Shown here: positions 24,962-33,704 of the stretch, piece by piece
Position numbering within the stretch: position 1 is the stretch's first letter
Layout of the letters: the number at the start of each line of letters is the position of its first letter
Assembly: GCF_016612545.1 (NCBI RefSeq)
Contig: NZ_JAENRY010000050.1
Coordinates: forward strand, 1-36,985
Origin: Streptomyces sp. MBT65
GTDB taxonomy: Bacteria; Actinomycetota; Actinomycetes; Streptomycetales; Streptomycetaceae
DNA length: 36,985 bases
Direction: 5' to 3'
Translations under genes and position numbers: made by a program
Notes under the pieces: model-generated
What the model saw: only the letters and a program-made list of their open reading frames with translations
Database searches by the model: none
Told to the model about the DNA's origin: nothing

Positions 24962-26212
24962 CGCCCGATCGCCTGTGCTGAAACGGGGTTCGGCAGCACG
25001 GTTTGGATCATTTTCCGATGAAGCCGCAACCACCGCACCCCCGGCGGGAGCTGCGAGGACCCGTCCGGTGAGGAGCAGGACCAGCAGCGACACGGCCCCC
25101 GCGGCCCCCGGCACGGCGAACCCCCACAGGGCCCCACCGGCCTGTACGACAGGCCCCGCGACGCCCGTTCCGACCGAGGCCCCGACGGTGAACGTCGTCA
25201 CAAGCCACGAGAAAGCCTCGGTGACCGTCCCCTTGGGCGCGTGCCGGTCGACGATGATGAAGGCGCAGGCGAGGGCGGGCGCGAGGAACACCCCGGCGAG
25301 CACGGTCAGCAGCACCATGGCGACCGCGCCCGGCATGAGCATCAACGGCAGGTAACACACCGCCAGCAGCCCCACGAGGACCCGCAGTCGGCGCTCCGGC
25401 ACCCCGGTCCACTGCCGCGCTCCGTAGACGGTGCCGCCCAGCAGCGCGCCGAGACCGATGGCCGCCATGAGCCACCCGTACACCACGTCACCGCCGTGCC
25501 CGTCCGCGTACGGCACGGACGCGACCGTGATCGACCCGAGCGCCATCCCGACGAACAGGAACGCGCCGAGCAGCGCCAGCAGCCCCGGCGAGCGCAGGGC
25601 GCCCAGCCAGTGCGCCTCGCGCGGGGCCGACCGCCACGCGCGCGAGGGGGGCGACACGACTACGGAGAGGGCGCCCAGCACCCCGATGACGTTCAGCACG
25701 AGCAGCGCCACGGGGGCCGACCACAGCGACACGAACACCGTCACGAGCAACGGCCCCACGGTGAACATGACTTCCTGCGCCACCGCGTCCATGGCGTACG
25801 CCGTGTGCACCTGCTCCTCCCGGCGCAGCACGGCCGGCCACAACGCCCGCAGACCACCCTCCAGGGGCGGCGCGAACAGACCGGCGGCGGCTACGGCGAC
25901 GTAGGCGAGGGGCAGTGGATCGGTGCCGTAGAAGGCGAAGACGGCCATCGAGAGCGCCGAGAGGACCGCGGCGGGCAGCTGTACGCGTGGCTGTCCGTGG
26001 ACGTCCACCAGGCGTCCGAGGAGGGGCTGTCCGACCGCGTTGGCGATGCCGTACACGGCCGCCAGCGCGCCCGCGAGGCTGTAGGTGCCACCCTCGGCGC
26101 GGATGAACAGCACGATCGCGATCGCGGCGGTGGCGTTCGGCAGCCGTCCCACCAGCGTGCCCACCAGCAGGCGGGTGGCGTGCCTCGCCCTGAGGATCTC
26201 CAGATATCCCAC
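24959..26212 (-). CDS. MFS transporter
   Basis: A 417-residue major facilitator protein with about twelve membrane segments. The loop after TM2 reads GQPLLGRLVDVHGQPRVQLP, resembling the MFS motif A (GxLxDrxGrR). Such proteins export drugs or metabolites. No substrate can be inferred. It is divergent from a LacI-family regulator with a 135-base gap holding an inverted repeat, so that regulator probably controls it. GTG 26212 is the start. Confidence 0.9.
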   Translation of the reverse strand: MGYLEILRARHATRLLVGTLVGRLPNATAAIAIVLFIRAEGGTYSLAGALAAVYGIANAVGQPLLGRLVDVHGQPRVQLPAAVLSALSMAVFAFYGTDPLPLAYVAVAAAGLFAPPLEGGLRALWPAVLRREEQVHTAYAMDAVAQEVMFTVGPLLVTVFVSLWSAPVALLVLNVIGVLGALSVVVSPPSRAWRSAPREAHWLGALRSPGLLALLGAFLFVGMALGSITVASVPYADGHGGDVVYGWLMAAIGLGALLGGTVYGARQWTGVPERRLRVLVGLLAVCYLPLMLMPGAVAMVLLTVLAGVFLAPALACAFIIVDRHAPKGTVTEAFSWLVTTFTVGASVGTGVAGPVVQAGGALWGFAVPGAAGAVSLLVLLLTGRVLAAPAGGAVVAASSENDPNRAAEPRFSTGDRA

Positions 26213-26254
26213 GGCCGTCTCCCGCCCTCCCCCTCACCGTCACCCATGAGGTTT

Positions 26255-26281
26255 TACGTATAACTTCCGCTGTCATACGTA
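26255..26281. promoter_or_regulatory. Inverted repeat between the MFS and lacI-type genes
   Basis: TACGTAT (26255-26261) and ATACGTA (26275-26281) are exact 7-base inverted repeats with 13 bases between, lying in a short A/T-rich island in the divergent intergenic region. A candidate operator for the adjacent LacI-type protein. Confidence 0.5.
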
Positions 26282-26347
26282 CCATGTGCGCTGTCACGAG
26301 TCCATACGGAGTCCCCCGCGGAGTCCTCACCAAGGAGCAGGCCGACG

Positions 26348-27364
26348 GTGGCACCAGCCAGTACCCGCCCCACGAGCCGCGACGTCGCGCAGGCCGCCGG
26401 CGTCTCCCAGGCCGCGGTCTCCCTGGTGCTCGGCGACAAGTGGCGCGGCCGGGTCTCGGCCACGACCGCGGAGCGCGTCCGCGAGGCCGCCCGCGACCTG
26501 GGCTACCGCCCCAACCTCGCCGCCCGCAACCTCCGCCTGGGCCGCACCCGTACCGTCCTGCTGGTGGTCCCGGTGCTGACGACGGAGTTCTTCGCCGGTG
26601 TCTACACGGGCGCCGCCCGGGTCGCCGCCGAACACGGCTTCGGCGTCGTCCTCTACCCGTCCCCCGAAGGCATCGGCCCCGCGCGGGACCCGTTCGCCTC
26701 CGCCCAGGCAGCGCTGGACGGTGTGATCGCCTCCTCCATGGCGGCCGACGCCCTCACCGCGATCCGGGGCGACCAGCTCCCCCTGGTGATGCTCGACAGC
26801 GACCCCGAGGGCAGCCTCGGCGCGGCCACCGTCAACCTGGACATCGCCGACGGCATCCGCCAGGTCGCCGAGCATCTGCTGGCCCTGGGCCACCGCCACT
26901 TCCTGCACCTGGCCGCCGACGTACCGTCCTGGACCTTCGAGGTACGCGCGCGGGAACTGGCCGCACGCGTCGGCGCGTTCGAGGGCACGACGGTCCGTAC
27001 GACCCGCGCGCCCATCTCCATCGAGGGCGCCCTGTCCGCAGCTGAGGCCGCCCTCTCGGAACCGGGATCGCTCGTGACCGCCCTGGTCTGCGACGACGAC
27101 AAACTAGCGGCCGGCGCCTACAAGGCCGCGCGCCGCCTGGGCCTGCGCATCCCGGACGACCTGTCGATCACCGGCCTCGACGACCTCGCCCTCGCCACCG
27201 CCATCGACCCGGAACTGACCACCGTCCGCCTCGACGCCGAACTCTTCGGAGAACACGGCATGCGCGCTCTCCTGGCGGTCCTGGACGGCCGCACACCGGA
27301 GGAGGGGGACATCCCCGTGGAACTGGTGGTACGCGGGTCCACAGCGCCACCGAGCGCCTCCTGA
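26348..27364 (+). CDS. LacI-family transcription regulator
   Basis: A 338-residue regulator. The N-terminal helix-turn-helix (SRDVAQAAGVSQAAVSLVLG) and hinge helix (PNLAARNLRLGRTRTV) are followed by a periplasmic-binding-protein-like effector domain with VYTGAARVAAEHGFGVVLY and the C-terminal PDDLSITGLDDLALATAIDPELTTVRLD. It probably represses the divergent MFS gene and itself. The ligand is unknown. GTG 26348 follows AAGGAG. It is convergent to prcA, with a strong hairpin between. Confidence 0.92.
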   Translation: MAPASTRPTSRDVAQAAGVSQAAVSLVLGDKWRGRVSATTAERVREAARDLGYRPNLAARNLRLGRTRTVLLVVPVLTTEFFAGVYTGAARVAAEHGFGVVLYPSPEGIGPARDPFASAQAALDGVIASSMAADALTAIRGDQLPLVMLDSDPEGSLGAATVNLDIADGIRQVAEHLLALGHRHFLHLAADVPSWTFEVRARELAARVGAFEGTTVRTTRAPISIEGALSAAEAALSEPGSLVTALVCDDDKLAAGAYKAARRLGLRIPDDLSITGLDDLALATAIDPELTTVRLDAELFGEHGMRALLAVLDGRTPEEGDIPVELVVRGSTAPPSAS

Positions 27365-27378
27365 GGCGCCCGCTACGA

Positions 27379-27413
27379 CGTGTGCCCCGGCCGGTGACCG
27401 GCCGGGGCACACG
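27379..27413. terminator. Bidirectional terminator between lacI-type gene and prcA
   Basis: A 35-base palindrome: CGTGTGCCCCGGCCGG (27379-27394) pairs perfectly with CCGGCCGGGGCACACG (27398-27413). It lies 14 bases after the LacI-type stop and 21 bases after the prcA stop, so it ends both transcripts. Confidence 0.85.
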
Positions 27414-27434
27414 AGAGACCTGATCGAGGCCGAC

Positions 27435-28181
27435 TCACTTCTCATCGTCGGAGTCGTCACCGTCGGACGACGTGTCCGCGGCCTCACCCTCCAGCAGGCG
27501 GGAGAGCTGACGGCCGACGATGCGCTTGAACTTGCGGGCCTGCGGGCGCGTCCGGTCCAGGACCGCGACCTCAAGGCGCTCGGCGGGGATCTCCCGCTCC
27601 GTGCCGTTCGTGTCGCGGGACAGGGACTGCACGGCCAGCTTGAGCGCCTCCGCGAGGGTCATGCCGTCGCGGTGCCGCTGGTCCAGATAGGTGCTGATCG
27701 TCTCCGCGTTGCCGCCGACGGCGACCGAGCCGTGCTCGTCCACGATCGAACCGTCGTGCGGCAGCCGGTAGATCTGATCGCCGTCCGGCGTGTCCCCGAC
27801 CTCCGCGACGACCAGCTCCACCTCGTACGGCTTCTCGGCCGCGCTGGAGAAGATCGTGCCGAGCGTCTGGGCGTAGACGTTGGCGAGACCGCGGGCGGTC
27901 ACGTCCGCACGGTCGTAGGTGTAACCGCGCATGTCGGCGTACCTGACGCCGCCGATCCGCAGGTTCTCGTACTCGTTGTATTTTCCGGCGGCCGCGAACC
28001 CGATCCGGTCGTAGATCTCGCTGAACTTGTGCAGCGCACGGGACGGGTTCTCGCCGACGAAGACAATGCCGTCGGCGAACTGCAGCACGACCAGGCTGCG
28101 GCCACGGGCGATGCCCTTGCGGGCGTACTCCGCCCGGTCGGCCATCGCCTGCTGGGGTGAGACATAGAACGGCGTCGACAC
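27435..28181 (-). CDS. prcA: 20S proteasome alpha subunit
   Basis: A 248-residue alpha subunit. The N-terminus [27 protein letters not shown] is the actinobacterial gate segment, and [20 protein letters not shown] starts the alpha fold. Seven-membered alpha rings cap the beta rings and dock the ATPase ARC. The tail is acidic ([16 protein letters not shown]). The start is GTG 28181 with a purine-rich AGAGGGA upstream, 71 bases after prcB. It is the last gene of the pup-HNH-prcB-prcA unit. Confidence 0.96.
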   Translation of the reverse strand: MSTPFYVSPQQAMADRAEYARKGIARGRSLVVLQFADGIVFVGENPSRALHKFSEIYDRIGFAAAGKYNEYENLRIGGVRYADMRGYTYDRADVTARGLANVYAQTLGTIFSSAAEKPYEVELVVAEVGDTPDGDQIYRLPHDGSIVDEHGSVAVGGNAETISTYLDQRHRDGMTLAEALKLAVQSLSRDTNGTEREIPAERLEVAVLDRTRPQARKFKRIVGRQLSRLLEGEAADTSSDGDDSDDEK

Positions 28182-28252
28182 CGGTATCCGTCCCTCTCTT
28201 TAAAGTTCCGTCGAAGTCGGTGGATCACCTTGAATTGAGAACGGACCCTCGG

Positions 28253-29098
28253 TCAGAGCAGCGCGGCGCGCGGGCCGTCGGGCTGCTGCAGTCGCCGCTC
28301 CAGGATCGAGCGGGCGATCTCGGAGGACTCGTCGTCGGTGAGCCGGCGGAAGCCGTCCTCGGTGATCACGGTGACGATCGGGTAGATCCGGCGGGCGACG
28401 TCGGGACCACCGGTCGCCGAGTCGTCGTCGGCCGCGTCGTAGAGCGCCTGGACCACCAGGGTCGTGGCCTCGGCCTCGGTCAGCTGGTCGTGGAAGAGCT
28501 TCTTCATGGCGCCCCGCGCGAACACCGAACCGGATCCGGTGGCCGCGTAGCCGAGCTCCTGGGAACGGCCGCCCGTCACGTCGTAGGAGAAGATGCGGCC
28601 GATGCCGCGGTCCACGTCGAAACCGGCGAAGAGGGGGACCACGGCGAGGCCCTGCATGGCCATGCCGAGGTTGGAACGGATCATCGTGGAGAGGCGGTTC
28701 GCCTTGCCCTCCAGGGAGAGTTGGGCGCCTTCGACCTTCTCGAAGTGCTCCAGCTCCAGCTGGAAGAGCTTGACCATCTCGACGGCGAGTCCTGCGGTGC
28801 CGGCGATGCCGACGGCCGAGTACTCGTCCGCGGGGAACACCTTCTCGATGTCCCGCTGCGCGATGACATTGCCCATGGTGGCCCGCCGGTCACCGGCGAG
28901 CACCACGCCACCGGGGAACGTGACAGCGACGATCGTCGTGCCGTGCGGGGCCTCGATGACGCCCTGGGTGGGCGGCAGTTGCCGGTTGCCCGGGAGCATC
29001 CCCGGCTGGTGGTCGGCGAGGAAGTCCATGAAGGACGACGACCCAGGCGTCAGGAAGGCAGCTGGTAGACGCCCGGTGCTACGAGTGTTGGCTTCCAC
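28253..29098 (-). CDS. prcB: 20S proteasome beta subunit, catalytic
   Basis: A 281-residue precursor. The propeptide (1-53) ends in EAPHG, and Thr54 in [21 protein letters not shown] becomes the N-terminal nucleophile after self-cleavage. Asp and Lys residues of the proteasome active site follow in the same stretch and in the normal positions. GTG 29098 with GGAAGG upstream is the start. It lies inside the 3' end of the HNH gene, with 49 bp shared. The next in-frame ATG (29029) has no ribosome site and would shorten the propeptide to 30 residues. Confidence 0.96.
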   Translation of the reverse strand: MEANTRSTGRLPAAFLTPGSSSFMDFLADHQPGMLPGNRQLPPTQGVIEAPHGTTIVAVTFPGGVVLAGDRRATMGNVIAQRDIEKVFPADEYSAVGIAGTAGLAVEMVKLFQLELEHFEKVEGAQLSLEGKANRLSTMIRSNLGMAMQGLAVVPLFAGFDVDRGIGRIFSYDVTGGRSQELGYAATGSGSVFARGAMKKLFHDQLTEAEATTLVVQALYDAADDDSATGGPDVARRIYPIVTVITEDGFRRLTDDESSEIARSILERRLQQPDGPRAALL

Positions 29099-29376
29099 GA
29101 GGATCCTTCCAAGTAGGCGGCAGCCCGACGAACAGCGTCGGGATCATCTCCCAACTTGCCGATGGCCGAATTGCAGTTGAAGCACAGTACGCCACGGACC
29201 CTACCCGTCTGGTGGCAGTGATCCACATGAACGGCGGAGGCATTCCCAAGCCACTCGGAACGCGGCCGGCTCGCCCCGAATCGCACGCGATTCGTGCACC
29301 CGGATGCGAAGACTGCGTGCGGCTTGGTCTCGCCGCACCGCACGCAGCACTTCATCTTCGACTCGCCTGCCACCAC
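29050..29376 (-). CDS. Endonuclease VII-like HNH protein in the proteasome operon
   Basis: A 108-residue protein with the recombination endonuclease VII fold: a zinc knuckle CVRC (11-14), the metal-finger core [20 protein letters not shown] (50-69) with the Asp-His-Cys-His active site and the second knuckle CFNC (65-68), then [22 protein letters not shown]. The family, first known from phage T4, cuts branched DNA or acts as an HNH nicking enzyme. The start is uncertain: GTG 29376, GTG 29373 or ATG 29355. It lies between pup and prcB and its last 16 codons overlap prcB in another frame. Its role next to the proteasome is unknown. Its base composition looks slightly less GC-rich than the neighbours. 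Confidence 0.85.
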   Translation of the reverse strand: MVAGESKMKCCVRCGETKPHAVFASGCTNRVRFGASRPRSEWLGNASAVHVDHCHQTGRVRGVLCFNCNSAIGKLGDDPDAVRRAAAYLEGSSWKPTLVAPGVYQLPS

Positions 29377-29414
29377 GCCACCCCGTTCACCTTCGAATCG
29401 AAGGGTGGAGCGGC

Positions 29415-29633
29415 CTACTGGCCGCCCTTCTGAACAAAGGAGCGCACGAAGTCCTCGGCGTTCTCCTCGAGTACGTCGTCGATCTCGTCCAGAACCGAGT
29501 CGACGTCGTCGCTCAGCTTCTCGTGGCGCTCCTTGAGGTCGTCGGTCGCCTGGGCTTCCTCCGCCTGCTGTTCGACCTCCTCCGTGGAGCGCGTCGCCTT
29601 CTGCTGTCCGCCGCCGGTGTCCTTGGTCGCCAT
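29415..29633 (-). CDS. pup: Prokaryotic ubiquitin-like protein Pup
   Basis: A 72-residue disordered modifier. The body is rich in Glu, Asp and Gln, and the C-terminal half (LKERHEKLSDDVDSVLDEID) is the ARC-binding helix region. It ends GGQ, so Dop must deamidate the final Gln to Glu before PafA can ligate it. I chose ATG 29633 (MATKDTGGGQQ). A GTG three codons upstream (29642) is possible. GGGGTGAGGG precedes the start. Confidence 0.97.
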   Translation of the reverse strand: MATKDTGGGQQKATRSTEEVEQQAEEAQATDDLKERHEKLSDDVDSVLDEIDDVLEENAEDFVRSFVQKGGQ

Positions 29634-29669
29634 AACCCTCACCCCGCTCGGTTCGACGTTCTTGATCAG

Positions 29670-29692
29670 ACCCTACTTGCAGGGACTGACAT
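29670..29692 (-). promoter_or_regulatory. RecA-NDp-like promoter upstream of pup
   Basis: On the minus strand ATGTCAGTC (29692-29684), eight bases, TAGGGT (29675-29670). It matches seven of nine positions of TTGTCRGTG with the exact N8 spacing and a strong -10. The predicted leader is about 30 bases. Ordinary sigma-factor use from the same -10 cannot be excluded. Confidence 0.45.
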
Positions 29693-29788
29693 CGGCCCCG
29701 CAGTTCCTACAACGTACGGCGGCCACCTCGATGATTCCCGGCCACCGGACATTCCACCCTGTCCGGCACCCCGGACCCGAGACTCCCG

Positions 29789-31300
29789 TCAGCCGCCCGA
29801 CAGGACCCTGACCAGGTCTTCCGCCGTACGACAGCGGTCGAGGAGCTCCTTGACGTGATTACGCGTTCCGCGAAGCGGTTCCAGGGTTGGGACCCGCTGG
29901 AGCGAGTCCCGGCCCGGGAGGTCGAAGATCACGGAGTCCCAGGAGGCCGCCGCGACGTCGTCGGCGTACTGCTCCAGGCAGCGGCCGCGGAAGTACGCGC
30001 GCGTGTCCTCCGGCGGCGTCGTACGCGCCCGCTCGACCGTGTCCTCGTCCAGCAGGCGCTTGATACGGCCGCGGGCCACCAGACGGTTGTAGAGGCCCTT
30101 CTCGGCCCGTACGTCCGCGTACTGGAGGTCGACCAACTGGAGCCGGGCCGCGTCCCAGTCGAGGCCGTCACGGCGCCGGTAGCCCTCCATGAGCTCCCGC
30201 TTGGCGACCCAGTCCAGTTCGCCGGCCAGGCTCATCGGATCGTTCTCCAGGCGGTTGAGCGTGTCCTCCCAGCGGGCCAGGACGTCCTTGGTCTGGTCGT
30301 CCGCGTCGGAGCCGTAGCGCTCCTCGACGTACTTGCGGGAGAGCTCGAAGTACTCCATCTGCAGCTGGACCGCGGTGAGGGTCCGGCCGCTGCGGAGGGT
30401 GACCAGGCGCTTGAGGGTCGGGTCGTGGGAGACCTGGTGCAGGGTGCGGACCGGTTGGTCGACGGCCAGGTCGACGGCGATGAAGCCGTCCTCGATCATG
30501 GAGAGGACGAGTGCTGTCGTGCCGAGCTTGAGATAGGTCGAGATCTCGGAGAGGTTCGCGTCGCCGATGATCACGTGCAGGCGGCGGTACTTCTCGGCGT
30601 CCGCGTGCGGTTCGTCGCGGGTGTTGATGATCGGGCGCTTGAGGGTGGTCTCCAGACCGACCTCGACCTCGAAGTAGTCGGCGCGCTGGCTGAGCTGGAA
30701 GCCGTGCTCGTGCCCGTCCTGGCCGATGCCGACGCGGCCCGCTCCGGTGACGACCTGTCGGGAGACGAAGAAGGGCGTCAGGTGGCGCACGATGTCCGAG
30801 AAGGGGGTCTCCCGCTTCATCAGGTAGTTCTCGTGCGTGCCGTACGAGGCGCCCTTGTTGTCGGTGTTGTTCTTGTAGAGGTGGATCGGCTGGGCGCCCG
30901 GGAGTTGGGCCGCGCGCTCGGCGGCCTCCGCCATGATGCGCTCGCCGGCCTTGTCCCACAGGACGGCGTCCATGGGGTTGGTGACTTCGGGGGAGCTGTA
31001 CTCCGGGTGTGCGTGGTCGACGTAGAGCCGCGCGCCGTTGGTGAGGATGACATTGGCGAGGCCGATGTCCTCGTCGGTGAGCTGGCTGGAGTCGGCGGCC
31101 TCCCGGGCGAGGTCGAAGCCTCGCGCGTCCCGCAGCGGATTCTCCTCCTCGAAGTCCCAGCGGGCCCGCCGGGCCCGGTGCATCGCCGCCGCGTAGGCGT
31201 TGACGATCTGGGACGAGGTGAGCATGGCATTGGCGTTGGGGTGGCCGGGGACGGAGATCCCGTACTCCGTCTCGATGCCCATTACTCGCCGTACGGTCAT
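29789..31300 (-). CDS. dop: Pup deamidase/depupylase Dop
   Basis: A 503-residue PafA paralogue that deamidates the C-terminal Gln of Pup and also removes Pup from substrates. Glu10 (MGIETEYG) and the nucleophilic/catalytic Asp95 ([15 protein letters not shown]) are present. The Dop-specific insertion after strand one (about 40-80, [22 protein letters not shown] region) distinguishes it from PafA. ATG 31300 is preceded by an ideal GGAGG. A -10-like TAGGCT lies on the minus strand at 31415-31420. The gene is 155 bases from pup. Confidence 0.96.
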   Translation of the reverse strand: MTVRRVMGIETEYGISVPGHPNANAMLTSSQIVNAYAAAMHRARRARWDFEEENPLRDARGFDLAREAADSSQLTDEDIGLANVILTNGARLYVDHAHPEYSSPEVTNPMDAVLWDKAGERIMAEAAERAAQLPGAQPIHLYKNNTDNKGASYGTHENYLMKRETPFSDIVRHLTPFFVSRQVVTGAGRVGIGQDGHEHGFQLSQRADYFEVEVGLETTLKRPIINTRDEPHADAEKYRRLHVIIGDANLSEISTYLKLGTTALVLSMIEDGFIAVDLAVDQPVRTLHQVSHDPTLKRLVTLRSGRTLTAVQLQMEYFELSRKYVEERYGSDADDQTKDVLARWEDTLNRLENDPMSLAGELDWVAKRELMEGYRRRDGLDWDAARLQLVDLQYADVRAEKGLYNRLVARGRIKRLLDEDTVERARTTPPEDTRAYFRGRCLEQYADDVAAASWDSVIFDLPGRDSLQRVPTLEPLRGTRNHVKELLDRCRTAEDLVRVLSGG

Positions 31301-31501
31301 GCGGCCCTCCTTGCCCGGCGGCGCCCTCGGTCGAGGGCACCGCTCAAGTACCGCTGGCGCTCCGGTGCGTGTGCGGTGCCCGTCCCCGCACTGCGCGCCT
31401 CGGCGGTACCGAAGAGCCTAGAACGGCTTTGCGCTGGTGGGGAGATCATTTGCGTCATTGCCTCGCGCGCCCCTTGTAGCGGTCATGGCCTGAAAAGCAG
31501 T

Positions 31502-31536
31502 CGGCTGCGGGTACCCACCGTGGGCACCCGCAGCCG
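31502..31536 (-). terminator. Hairpin terminator after arc
   Basis: CGGCTGCGGGT (31502-31512) and ACCCGCAGCCG (31526-31536) are exact arms with an inner CCCA-TGGG stem. It begins nine bases after the arc stop, and separates arc from dop. There is no T-run. Confidence 0.8.
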
Positions 31537-31545
31537 CCCTGTTCT

Positions 31546-33312
31546 TTACAGGTACTGACCGGTGTTCGCCACCGTGTCGATGGAGCGTCCGGTGTCCGCG
31601 CCCTGCTTCCCGGTGATGAGCGTACGGATGTAGACGATCCGTTCGCCCTTCTTTCCGGAGATCCGGGCCCAGTCGTCGGGGTTGGTGGTGTTGGGCAGGT
31701 CCTCGTTCTCCTTGAACTCGTCGACGCACGCCTGGAGGAGGTGCGAGACGCGGATGCCCTTCTGCTTGTGCTCGAGGAAGTCCTTGATGGCCATCTTCTT
31801 GGCCCGGCCCACGATGTTCTCGATCATGGCGCCGGAGTTGAAGTCCTTGAAGTAGAGGACTTCCTTGTCACCGTTGGCGTAGGTGACCTCCAGGAAGCGG
31901 TTCTCCTCGGATTCCGTGTACATGTGTTCCACGGCCGTCTGGATCATGCTCTGGACGGTGATGGTCTTGTCGTTGTTGTGCTCGCCGACGTCGTCGGGGT
32001 GGAGCGGGAGGCGTTCGGTGAGGTACTTGGCGAAGATGTCCTTGGCGGCCTCGGCGTCGGGACGCTCGATCTTGATCTTCACGTCCAGGCGGCCGGGCCG
32101 CAGGATGGCGGGGTCGATCATGTCCTCGCGGTTCGAGGCGCCGATCACGACCACGTTCTGCAGGCCCTCCACACCGTCGATCTCGGCGAGCAGCTGCGGG
32201 ACGATGGTGTTCTCCACGTCCGAGCTGACACCGGATCCGCGGGTGCGGAAGAGGGACTCCATCTCGTCGAAGAAGACGATGACGGGAGTGCCCTCGCTGG
32301 CCTTCTCACGAGCGCGCTGGAAGACCAGGCGGATCTGCCGCTCGGTCTCACCGACGTACTTGTTGAGGAGCTCGGGGCCCTTGATGTTGAGGAAGAAGCT
32401 CTTGCCGGTGGCCTGGCCGGTGACCTCGGCGACCTTTTTGGCCAGCGAGTTGGCGACGGCCTTGGCGATGAGCGTCTTGCCGCAACCGGGGGGCCCGTAC
32501 AGCAGGACGCCCTTGGGCGGCCGCAGTTCGTGCTCCTTGAAGAGGTCGGGGTAGAGGTACGGCAGTTCGACCGCGTCGCGGATCATCTCGATCTGGCCGC
32601 CCAGACCGCCGATCTGCTCGTAGCCGATGTCGGGGACCTCTTCGAGGACGAGTTCCTCGACCTCGCTCTTCGGGACGATCTCGTAGACGTAGCCGGAACG
32701 GGGTTCGAGCAGCAGGGCGTCGCCGGGGCGGATGGTGATGTCCAGCAGCGGCTCGGCGAGCCGCACCACCCGTTCCTCGTCGGTGTGCCCCACTACCAGG
32801 GCTCGTTCGCCGTCCTCGAGGATCTCCTTGAGGGTGACGATGTCGCCGACGCGCTCGTACTCCATGGCCTCGACCACGTTGAGCGCTTCGTTGAGCATTA
32901 CTTCCTGGCCGCGGCGGAGCTCTTCGAGTTCCACGCTTGGGCTGACGTTCACCCTGAGTTTGCGACCACCGGTGAAGATGTCCGCTGTGCCGTCCTCGTT
33001 GGCCACGAGGAAGACACCGAAGCCGGCCGGCGGCTGTGCGAGCCGGTCGACTTCCTCCTTGAGGGCCACGATCTGGTCGCGGGCCTCACGGAGCGTGTTG
33101 GCGAGTCGCTCGTTCTGGGCGGACACCCCGGCCAGATTGGTCTGCAGCTCGACGATCCGCTCTTCGAGAATCCTCGTGTGTCGCGGAGAGTCGGCGAGCT
33201 TACGTCGCAGGACGGCGATCTCCTGCTCAAGGTAGGCAATCTGCCCGGACGGGTCGTCGGACCCTCGTCCCGGGCGGATGCCGCGGTTCATGTCGTCGTC
33301 GTGGGCTGCCAC
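31546..33312 (-). CDS. arc: Proteasomal AAA ATPase ARC/Mpa
   Basis: A 588-residue ring ATPase that binds Pup, unfolds tagged proteins and feeds them to the 20S core. An N-terminal coiled coil (about 20-80, [15 protein letters not shown], then [23 protein letters not shown]) leads to two OB folds and the AAA module with Walker A GPPGCGKT, Walker [11 protein letters not shown] and the arginine-finger region. The C-terminus is GQYL, the docking tail for the alpha ring. I chose GTG 33312 ([11 protein letters not shown]), preceded by GGAGGTGAGG. An upstream TTG is likely not used. Confidence 0.96.
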   Translation of the reverse strand: MAAHDDDMNRGIRPGRGSDDPSGQIAYLEQEIAVLRRKLADSPRHTRILEERIVELQTNLAGVSAQNERLANTLREARDQIVALKEEVDRLAQPPAGFGVFLVANEDGTADIFTGGRKLRVNVSPSVELEELRRGQEVMLNEALNVVEAMEYERVGDIVTLKEILEDGERALVVGHTDEERVVRLAEPLLDITIRPGDALLLEPRSGYVYEIVPKSEVEELVLEEVPDIGYEQIGGLGGQIEMIRDAVELPYLYPDLFKEHELRPPKGVLLYGPPGCGKTLIAKAVANSLAKKVAEVTGQATGKSFFLNIKGPELLNKYVGETERQIRLVFQRAREKASEGTPVIVFFDEMESLFRTRGSGVSSDVENTIVPQLLAEIDGVEGLQNVVVIGASNREDMIDPAILRPGRLDVKIKIERPDAEAAKDIFAKYLTERLPLHPDDVGEHNNDKTITVQSMIQTAVEHMYTESEENRFLEVTYANGDKEVLYFKDFNSGAMIENIVGRAKKMAIKDFLEHKQKGIRVSHLLQACVDEFKENEDLPNTTNPDDWARISGKKGERIVYIRTLITGKQGADTGRSIDTVANTGQYL

Positions 33313-33378
33313 GGTCCTCACCTCCTCCAAGGGGAGCTGGACGCTTCCAGACCCTACCTGGGTGGGTGTCGATTGAAA

Positions 33379-33402
33379 CCCCTAGATCACAAAGACTGTC
33401 AA
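33379..33402 (-). promoter_or_regulatory. Candidate arc promoter
   Basis: On the minus strand TTGACAGTC (33402-33394), nine bases, TAGGGG (33384-33379). It has the look of the pup site (ATGTCAGTC-N8-TAGGGT) but with one more spacer base and no final T. A conventional -35 TTGACA with a poorer -10 near 33375 is also possible. Confidence 0.35.
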
Positions 33403-33580
33403 GGTGTGTCGTCGGTCACCCTGCGCTCTCCCTCACGCCGAGTGGATACCCACTCAACGTGATTCAGAAGCGGACTGTTCCAAGGCCGGGTTGGTCAAAA
33501 ACCTTCACGGCGGACGTGAGTTGCCGTGCGGGCGGGTTCGACGCCCGGTGGAAACCGGCCAATGCGCCCCTGACTGAGAG

Positions 33581-33600
33581 TGTCCATGCGGACAGTGTCC
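33581..33600. promoter_or_regulatory. Alternating TGTCC/GGACA half-sites upstream of the ferredoxin gene
   Basis: TGTCC (33581-33585), GGACA (33590-33594) and TGTCC (33596-33600) alternate within 20 bases, making two overlapping inverted repeats. The half-sites share the TGTCC core with the repeats before tatA. Confidence 0.4.
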
Positions 33601-33658
33601 GTCATGCGGCGGCATGAAACCCGAGATCGCGGAGAAAGGCCGTTCGGACGGGCAGAGG

Positions 33659-33664
33659 TAGGCT
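33659..33664 (+). promoter_or_regulatory. -10 box of the ferredoxin gene
   Basis: TAGGCT fits the Streptomyces TAgnnT consensus, 40 bases before the GTG start, and leaves about 34 bases of leader including the AGGAG site. No good -35 is visible. Confidence 0.4.
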
Positions 33665-33704
33665 CGAAGATGTTCAACACCCGGCGGAAACAGGAGACAT
33701 CACC

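Larger units (their letters stand above)
33313..33704. other. 392-base divergent intergenic region between arc and the ferredoxin gene
   Basis: I see no open gene here with family-like features. It holds the candidate arc promoter, a cluster of TGTCC/GGACA half-sites and the ferredoxin -10 box. The stretch 33361-33410 is A/T-richer than its surroundings. Confidence 0.6.

Noticed and set aside
27365..27434. Hairpin at 27379-27413 as an attachment site or mobile element end
   Set aside because: It lies between two converging stop codons and has no duplicated partner in the window; a terminator explains it.
31741..33462. A 570-codon open frame antisense to arc
   Set aside because: Shadow of the ARC coding frame; Val/Leu/Asp/Gly-rich repetition and no domain.
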